Assembly: GCA_030068075.1 (NCBI GenBank)
Contig: CM057844.1
Location: 13,314,001 to 13,378,000 of the forward strand
From: Paguma larvata
Taxonomy: Eukaryota > Chordata > Mammalia > Carnivora > Viverridae
Reading direction: 5' to 3'
Length of the DNA: 64,000 nucleotides
The position numbers and the translations under genes are program-made. Below are positions 56,383 through 64,000 of the stretch, in pieces. The notes under the pieces are model-generated. The model did not search any database. It was given only the letters and a program-made list of their open reading frames with translations, and was not told the origin of the DNA. Each line of letters starts with the position of its first letter. The first letter of the stretch is position 1.

Positions 56383-57530
56383 CTTCTGTTTGTTTTTTAA
56401 AAAATACTTCTGCTTGTATGGAAAACGCAACCACTTTAGGCCAAGCTGGTTCAAACCCTTAGTTAAAAATGGGCAATTATTAAGATAACAGTTGAAAAAT
56501 AACTGATTTCTTAATCAAGTAATAGTAGTTTACAAAGAAAATTGATGATTTTCTTCAATAAAAACATTCGAGTCAGTTGTGCATATGGATACAATGGTAA
56601 AATTCACTTTATGTAGAAGTATGTAATTTTAGGTTTGAGAACTAGAAAAGCAAGAAAATACATGTGGGATATTTGTCTTTTTATGCATACAGAAAAAAAA
56701 AGAAAGAAAAAATAGCAAGTATTGTATCTGAAAAACTAAAGGTCTCTCTCCCTTGTTTCTAGCAACCAAGTTAACTTCCCTAGAGTCACTCATTTCTTAT
56801 GTAGACTCCAGAAATAAACCTATACATTAATGTAAGCTATTGCTGTGATACCAGCTGTAGAGTGCTAAACGGGGGTAGTGGATTAGGCAAGCATTTTTAT
56901 ACTTTTCAATTTTTCCAAATGTTGCCATCAAGGGCTAGGAAAAACGGGAGCAGGAATAACAGAAAAAGACCCAGGCAACAGAGCAGTGTTCCCAAGCATT
57001 TCTATGCCAATCTGGGTCTCTCGTCATATTAACTGGTATTTTCATTGAGTTCATAAAAATTGGGAAAAAATTTCTTTTCCAAAATGTTACAGAGTTACAG
57101 TTTAAAAAAAGGGAAATGATAGTCTCCATGGAGAGAACAAGGAATATGTAAGGCTACCTTTCTGTTGAGAATTGAGAATAAGATTTTAAAAAAAGAAAAG
57201 GCTACTTTCAATCTCAGAGGGGTTGTCTCTGAGATGAGGAAGGATGAATTTAAGCTTACCCATTCCTTCATAGAAGGCATATTTATTGAACGTCTGTGTC
57301 TGTGATGATGTGAAAGTAGACAACATAAATATGACCCCTATGGCCTTAGATGTCCCCCAAATTCAATTAGTCAACAGCTACATGATAAATAGCCCATTTT
57401 CTGAAAGCCTATTGAACAAATATCTTGCAAAAAGACCATTAATTTAAATTATACATTCATCAAAAATTACTTTTCATTAACAATTGCTATTTAGAATATG
57501 ATAGATTGATTATGAAAATGACAACCAGTA
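56383..57530. other. Unique AT-rich sequence, no gene recognised
   Basis: No recognised frame. An A-rich patch lies at 56693-56710. Parts of 57370-57530 may belong to the old L1 that follows but are not callable. Confidence 0.45.
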
Positions 57531-57534
57531 AAAT

Positions 57535-57690
57535 GTAAATAAAAATAACAATGAGATAGCACTACACACTTATTTGAATGCTGGCAAGGTTCTGAAGCAA
57601 CCAGAACTCATATTCATTGGTGATATGATGCAAAGTGATATAACTTTGGCAGTTTCCTAAAAAGCTAGATACACTTTCCTGTCTTCTTGA
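57535..57690 (+). mobile_element. Ancient L1 ORF2 3' fragment, plus strand
   Basis: The text taacaatgagatagcactac, acacttatttgaatgctggc, aaggttctgaagcaaccaga, actcatattcattggtgata then actttggcagtttcctaaaa, agctagatacactttcc follows L1 (acaatgagataccactacacacctattagaatggct ... gtggagcaactggaactctcatacactgctgg ... ggcagtttcttataaagttaaacatac). The copy then breaks into an LTR. Confidence 0.75.
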
Positions 57691-57977
57691 TGTGGGACCT
57701 AGATATGTAACTTGCTTTATTCAATGGAATATAAATTTTCATACTGTCTAAACAGAAGTATTAGGCCAAAAGATCAGCTTTTATTTTCTTTACTTTTTCT
57801 GAGCATGGTATGGCTGAAAGAGGGCTTCTCCTTCGGCCTGGTTCCAGATTGAGAAGGCAGAGGTGAACATTATCAAATCAGCTGACATAAAATATGACCA
57901 AGGTGTAAATGTCTATGATTGTAAGCTACTGAGTTATGGGGAATATTTGTTACCTCAGCAATGCTGACTAATACAAC
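57680..57977 (+). mobile_element. MaLR-type solo LTR fossil inside an old L1, plus strand
   Basis: Text gtaacttgctttattcaatg near 57708 and the 3' end tgattgtaagctactgagtt, atggggaatatttgttacct, cagcaatgctgactaataca match an MLT1-like LTR (gttttaagccactgagttttggggtg ... ttgttacgcagcaatagctaactgataca). No internal region. It sits at the break of the L1 fragment 57535-57690, so it is the younger of the two. Confidence 0.7.
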
Positions 57978-60900
57978 CTTCTATTTGCATATAAAATAGT
58001 GAAAAAGAGGTCACAAATCCAAAATGCATGATAATAAATCTACATTCAACTGTGTCATCTATTAAAAATATGTAGAAATTCAGTGACTTGGATTTAAAAT
58101 GGGGTGTGTGTGTGTGGTATGTGATGTGTTATTCATTGTATTACCCTATACTTTACTTTGGAACACTGACCTTTCCTTACCATTTCTTGGAAGAATTTAT
58201 TTATTTATTTACTTATTTTCTCTTTATTTTTATGATATGCAGATCACATCACAATGGCAAATTATTAAAAAAAGGAACTGATGATATGAATAATGGTATA
58301 AGTAATAAATATTACTATTATACTTTGTAAAAAGTAAAGTACAATGGAATTGCCTGGATTTAGACACAATTCACAGATGATACTAGATTAAACAAAAATA
58401 GTTTTCTGACCTTAGAGCCCAAGACATTTCTTGAATGATCAGTGTTCATACATATATGGTAGCCAAGTTGGCTTTCAGCAAACTGGTTGCTTGGTAAGTG
58501 GATTTTTTCAGTCAGTTGGTGTTCTTCCCCATTTTTTCTGCCCTAGAACTTACATTCTAGATTCAGTAGGAACTGAGCTTAGTCCAAGGATTTTATGTAT
58601 TCAACTGTATATTTTACTTATATCATCTCTAGAACTATCTCCAAGAGAACCTAACCTGCATTCACAAAGAGTGACCATAAGAAATGAAACATGAGTCAAA
58701 TGTGAGTGGTTATACTAAAAGAACTTATATGAAATAAAGTCATCAAATAATCTGCCAGTGTCCTGACCAATATGATAACACTGTCATGCTAGAGGAAGGA
58801 GTCTCCCTACTCTTACCCTTAACTTACAATGTGATGACAAAGTGAAAAAAGTCCAGGACCACAAATAGAAAATAGATGGAAGTCAACCTAGACTAACCAT
58901 TTAAGTTCCATAATGTAAAGAAAGCAAAAAAAATGCTGTCAGCAAGACTGAAGTGCTTGGAATTATAGTGCTAGAGATCCATAATGAGCTTCTAATGTTT
59001 CTGTCAAAGATGTTGCCTGATGATGTTGTACCTTCACTCTGGACTCCAGAGAGGGGAAACTTGAGATCTGGTTTAAGTTATTATCAGCTGTATGTCTTTT
59101 TTGGTCAGTATGAATTCTAGATTACTATCTGATAACTGCACACTTCCTAGAATTCATAGGCCAGTGGTCCAGAATGAGTAAACACTGAATCTCTGAAGAA
59201 AATGACAAGAGAAACATGGGATTTTCTTTGATTGATGATAAGAGTCAAATATCTCCTTACTTATGGTGACAGACAGATAGACATGGTTTATAAAGAGAGG
59301 TCTTAGAAAGACAGGACTTAACCTGAGTTTGAGAATGTTACAAAAGCAGGAAAGTTTGCCACTTTCCTGGGAAGCCTGAAGGGCTATAGTAAATGGCTAC
59401 TTCTCAACACCTCTGGTCAGTCATAACTTTAAACATCTACATAAGAAATGCACTACCCTTGAGGGATGGTTTGGGACTGGAATACATATGCCCTAAAATC
59501 AGGACCCCCATGTGCTCAATTCAGACTCTCAGAGCAGTTTGAGATTTAAGTATCAGCATGGATGATTGCATCAACAACCCAGAGTGCCTAGTGGAATAAC
59601 AAAATTTTTCCAGGATACATGGACATTTTGAACATCTGATGCTATCATTTATGGTTTTATCCTCAGTGGCTAAGAAATGTATGAGGATAGGAAAAGTTTG
59701 GATTAAGAATATTCAGAAGCCACAAGTTCCAGTTAGATTTTGGTATATCCCTATCTCTCTTACTTTAAAGACAAATAAATGTAGGGATATGTATCAGTGT
59801 TCTGAAACTTCTAAGAATAATATTGTTCTTGGAAATTTCAAATATTAAATTCTTCCAAAGACTATTTTGGGGTTATCTCTACTTGGCTGGTGCAGTAAGT
59901 ATGGCACTAGTCCACCCATGTGATTATCTAACAGTGAGAGAGGCTCGTTAATCTTGGCCACAGTAACATTTGCTGTGAATTTTGTTTCCAAAGATCACTG
60001 AACTTGTGTTTTCTGCACTGTAGAATAAGGCTAAATCTTCACAGTGATTTCACAAGTTTTAAGAGAAAGACTACAAAGATGAACCTATGATGTATAAAGG
60101 CTGACAAGTCTGTATCTGTAATATCCTGAATAAATTTTTAAACCAGAGAGGAACAGCAGGGTTATGGGCTACCTGAGAGAACGAGGCAGTCAAGATTGAA
60201 TCGCAGTGACTTAGAGATGGGAATGAGCTCAGGCCAATCACATAATACTTGCTATTGTGCTCTGGCTTAGTCACAGCCAAATTCAGGAAGCACATTCCAT
60301 TAGACTAAATAAAGCCTCGATCATGTGTAAAATTTCCAGCTTGAATAGGCAGCCATCCTATCACTCATCAGGCTAGATGCATTTAATGGGTGTAATTTCT
60401 TCCTCATATTTCTATGCGTTTATTGTTTCATTTTTATTATAGGAATTTGGACATATTATTAAGTTTATTATTTTGTCTTAAGCCTAGACTTAAGTAAATA
60501 CTGTTCTTCAGGGTGTACATGCAAATATGTTTCCTTTAGATTGTCAAAAGAATAGGGCAATCTGATTCAACTTAACTATGAGATTAGAAGAAAGGAAAAG
60601 TGAAAAAAACACAAAACTTATCAAGCACTAAGCCAATATAACCTGAGAGCTTATACGCATTATTTTAGAGGGGGAGTGTAAAAGGTAAATTCCTCAATTC
60701 CAAAAGTTCTGGTTCTGTAGACTCAAGATGGAATTAGAAAAAATATATATATTTTAAGAAAGCTTCACAAGTGATTTTGATTTGGTGAACACTGCCTCGG
60801 GCCTCTGTAAACTGCATTAAACTTAATTGCTTAAGTCCTTACATTGCTTAGAGTAAAAGGAAAGATAGAAGATGAATGTTCTTTTTATTCTATGCAGGCC

Positions 60901-61090
60901 AATTATCTGAAAAACTGAATGTCAGAAATTATCCCTGTAACATTTTAATTTCAAGACTGAACTTCAGTTTTTAGACCTGCTGAGCTACACAGCTCTTAAG
61001 GACTATATGAACCAGGCTTCAGCTGACTGCTGACCACAGCTTCAGTCTGAAGCAAGTGCTCACTAAGCATGATGGTCAGATGAGTATAAT
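57978..61090. other. Unique sequence, no gene recognised
   Basis: About 3.1 kb without a recognisable gene, RNA or strong repeat, the longest such stretch in the right half of the window. Short TG and TTTA runs occur near 58104 and 58196. Confidence 0.5.
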
Positions 61091-61091
61091 C

Positions 61092-61127
61092 GTATGTGTG
61101 TGTGTGTGTACACACACACACATACAT
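61092..61127. repeat. (TG)n-(CA)n palindromic microsatellite
   Basis: A TG run meets a CA run at a central GTAC, giving a perfect 26-base palindrome at 61097-61122 with imperfect extension on both sides. Alternating purine-pyrimidine over the full length favours Z-DNA, and the symmetry allows a cruciform. Confidence 0.95.
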
Positions 61128-62859
61128 ACCTGAAGATATTATATGTATAATATAGTTTTTTCTGACAGTTTTTCCAGTAATGGTATGCCCCAAACAAAAG
61201 CCTAGAAAATATGCCCAAAACTAGAGATTTAGACCTTCAATAACAGGAGATAGGAGTGACTTACTCTGTTATTTGGGGGGTTGGAGGGATAGTCAGTTTG
61301 AAGCTTTTTCTACTAAAAATTCTTTAGAACTCCCCCAGAAAAGGGCTCTGAGATGAGATTTAAAAGTAAATTGCTCTGGAAGAGATTTCAGAAAGCACTG
61401 ATAGAGGAGAGAGGAGCAGTGAGCAATGTAAGGCAGCCAATAAGGCTGCGTTATTAAGTGATTGTGGACAATTGGGGCTCAGTTCTAACTGGGGACTCTG
61501 GGAGACAGTGTAGAACACGTGCTTCAGGATTAGCTTCCTCAAAGGCAGCAGGAGCTGGACTATTGAACACTAAGTGCCATCAGTCATTGGTTGAAGGCTG
61601 CTCCAGGGGAATATTCATTCCCAAGTACTTCCAGCTTGCCTCTTGCACAGGCAAATTGAGTGTCAGAGCAAGTCCTCAAGCCAAGGGGCAGTCTCCAGAT
61701 TTTGGGATTCCAGTATGTACACTGAGATATAAAGGCCAAGGATGCAGGAGGAATACTGAAAGCATCAGCTAGAGAGATTTGGAAAAATTAAATCTTTGAA
61801 GCCAGCTCCTCTTCCTAGTGTAAAGGACAATGGCAAAAAGGACTCAGTAGGTAAGAGCCAAGTCCTATTATGTTTAGTTTGTCTCTTTTATAAAAACACC
61901 AAGTCAGATTAAAGGGCAGGGAGCTACTGGCTGTCCTGATTAACAATCCATGAGTAGGTATTAAGTTATCACAGTGATGGACTATATCTATGGTACTAGT
62001 TCACTTGGATTTCCACTTGAGAGTCCTTCTGCCATAACTGGTGAAATGTCAAATTTTCCTGATCCCCCAAAGTAGGGAATATCCACAGCAGAAATTTTTT
62101 AAGCACCTCTTTCTCTAGCTATGTTAAATGTTTTTGCTCATCTAAGATTTCATGGTATAATCTCAGGTATCTGAGTGTCACCAGGAATAGATATAAAGTG
62201 AGAAGAAATTCTAAAACTGAATGACATGTAACAAAATGCTGTTCACCTGCAATTAGTAATTTGTTTTCTAAATGATTATGAATGTATATGCCTCTTAGTT
62301 GCTTATGTAAAAATTATGTAAAAATTATTAATTTCTCATTTTAAACAAAGAAAAAGGAAATTATATTTTATGAATTTAAAGTTTCTGTCCCCACAAAGTA
62401 CATAATAATTGAATATGTAAAGAGTATCATATTGAAGGAACACCAGTTTTTTAGCCCACCAGGAGAAATCTCATGTGGTTTCATGTAGCATTTTAGGAAA
62501 CCACCAACTTTGGCTGGCAGAGAAAGTGAATAGGAATCTTGTGTTATTTTAAATAAGCTCAGTACCTTCTCCCAAAATGTTGAAGGAGTGTCCACAGCTA
62601 CACAAACTACAGCTTTGCAAAGAATTAAAACCACTCCCTTGTTCACAAAGGTCAAATAATTACAGTGCTTATAGACATGATGCCCTAAAGCTATATGAAT
62701 GGAATCATAGAGAGATTTTTTTTCCACTGGAGATTTGCAAACTCATCAGATGGAGACAATGTAGAAAGTAGCTTGCCAGATTTAGATTTCATTCCGCCTC
62801 TGGTATATTCTAAAATTCAGAAGACTTCCTCTTGTGTGTGCTCTGTGGATCAGAGCAAG

Positions 62860-62860
<1 letters not shown>
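61128..62860. other. Unique sequence, no gene recognised
   Basis: Frames such as 61458-61772 (plus) and 62368-62727 (minus, 119 codons) have no recognised domain, signal peptide or splice context and are most likely chance. Confidence 0.5.

Positions 62861-62861
<1 letters not shown>

Positions 62862-62890
<29 letters not shown>
62862..62890. repeat. (CT)n microsatellite
   Basis: About fourteen CT units followed by a C-run and further pyrimidine-rich sequence to about 62930. Confidence 0.95.
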
Positions 62891-62893
<3 letters not shown>

Positions 62894-62934
62894 CCCCTCT
62901 CTTTTTCATTTTCTCTTTGTCTCTTTCTTACATA

Positions 62935-63495
62935 CACACACAAGGCATGATTGTTTGTCTTTAAATTCAATTTATTCCCACCTCCACATTTTGCCCTAAT
63001 GCAATATTTACAAATTGTAGAATGATTTCCTGACTATAGTCATGCCTGGAACTACTTTCCAAAGTAACTTAGCTTAAATTTACCATCTTGGCATTGGGAC
63101 AATTAATATTGAAAGATATCCTAAATTGAGTGTCACTTTCTCATTTTCTTTATGGTGTGGTCTCTGACACATAAGAGACTCCTTGTCATTGCAAACTATT
63201 GTCAAAAACATATTTTCTAAGAGAAAAATAAATGCCAATATTGTAATTTGAATATGTGCATAATTTTGCAACTCGGACTTATACTGCTTCTTTGGGTACT
63301 TTCTGTATTGTTTTGTTAAGACCGAAAAGGCAAAAAAAAATTTAGCTGTGAAATCCCCTAAATCACCACTGGCTATTGAAATCTTTATGCCTCTGAAATG
63401 ATAAAGCCATATTAAGAATATTCAAATTAACAATATGAGATGATAAGCTAAGTGGGGCTAGAATGAGTTTTATATGTACACCTCCCACATTTAAG
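62935..63495. other. Unique AT-rich sequence, no gene recognised
   Basis: No recognised frame or repeat before the terminal L1. Confidence 0.5.
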
Positions 63496-63496
63496 T

Positions 63497-64000
63497 TTTA
63501 CTTCAAGTTTTTAAAATTTTAATTCCATCATAGTTAACATACAGTGTTATATTTCTGATATACAATAGAGTGATACAACGATTCTATACATTACTCTGTA
63601 TTCATCATGATAAGTATACTATTAATCCCCTTCATCTGTTTCACCCATTACCCCCCACCCACTTTCCCTCGGGTTACCATCAGTACTCTATAGTCAGGAG
63701 TCTCTTTCTTGGTTTGCCTTTTTTTCCCCTTTGCTCCTTTGTTTTGTTTCTTAAATTTTACCTCTGAGTAAAATTATATGGCATTTGTCTTACTCTGACT
63801 TATTTCACTTACCAACATCCTTTCTAGCTCCATCTGTGTTGTTGCAAATGGCAAAATTTCATTCCTTTTTATGGCTTAATAATATTACATTGTATATATA
63901 CCACATCTTATTTATCCATTCAACTATCAATGGACACTTGGGATGCTTCCATATTTTGTAATATTTTGTAAATAATACTGCAATAAACATAGGGGTGCAG
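63497..64000 (-). mobile_element. L1 3' end, minus strand, running off the window
   Basis: The T-rich start (63508-63524) is followed by ccatcatagttaacatacag, tgttatatttctgatataca, then 3' UTR text tcacccattaccccccaccc, aggagtctctttcttggttt. ORF2 C-terminal text follows in reverse: ctgacttatttcacttacca, gttgttgcaaatggcaaaat, ttacattgtatatataccac, tttatccattcaactatc. It is a different, older carnivore L1 subfamily than the one at 50251 (different 3' UTR). The rest of the element is outside the window. Confidence 0.9.

Noticed and set aside
56060..56488. 142-codon plus-strand frame
   Set aside because: It lies mostly within and antisense to the L1 5' UTR and runs past the element's 5' end. Not a gene.
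62368..62727. 119-codon minus-strand frame with hydrophobic stretches
   Set aside because: No family motif, and hydrophobic content is expected from AT-rich sequence. No splice or promoter context.

Overview
The window is 64 kb of mammalian nuclear DNA from a carnivoran, almost certainly a felid. The main evidence is six copies of the tRNA-derived carnivore SINE (CanSINE). Five have the body form I associate with cats: a 3'-to-5' order of GA-rich tract, ctgtcagcacagagcc, tgaactcac, gatcatgacctgagc and gagccacccaggcgcccc when read on the minus strand. The young LINE-1 3' ends are also of the carnivore type. This assignment rests on remembered family consensus sequences, not on a search.

I find no intact protein-coding gene. 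Every open frame is short. The longest recognisable coding matter is the dead ORF2 and ORF1 of a LINE-1 at 50.25-56.38 kb. There is no evident CpG island, rRNA, snRNA or CRISPR array. The only RNA-gene-like feature is a decayed tRNA-Val-like pseudogene at 17500-17571 (minus).

Layout. 1-3 kb is unique sequence with a GC-richer, repeat-free block (2.14-2.96 kb) that looks like a conserved non-coding element. 3-8.3 kb is a dense repeat district: fossil L1, a long polypyrimidine tract, two minus-strand LTR-like fossils, an L1 inverted by twin priming with target-site duplications, a MIR split by an LTR, and a CanSINE. 8.5-34 kb alternates unique sequence with MIR, L2, hAT-type fossils, four CanSINEs and an L1 3' end. 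34.5-37.4 kb is one very old L1 on the minus strand. 38-49.4 kb carries an L1 3' end, MIR, L2, LTR-like and hAT fossils and a sixth CanSINE. 50.25-56.38 kb is a nearly full-length L1 (minus). 57.5-58 kb is a nested L1/LTR pair. 58-63.5 kb is mostly unique, and the window ends inside another minus-strand L1.

All six CanSINEs and five of the six better-defined L1 insertions lie on the minus strand. Such bias is seen for L1 in long introns transcribed from the opposite strand, so the window could lie in a large plus-strand intron. It is equally compatible with a gene desert plus chance. I see no novel multi-gene system here. The observations most worth checking are the candidate enhancers, the tRNA-like pseudogene, the twin-primed L1 and the deletion that removed the polymerase active site from the large L1.
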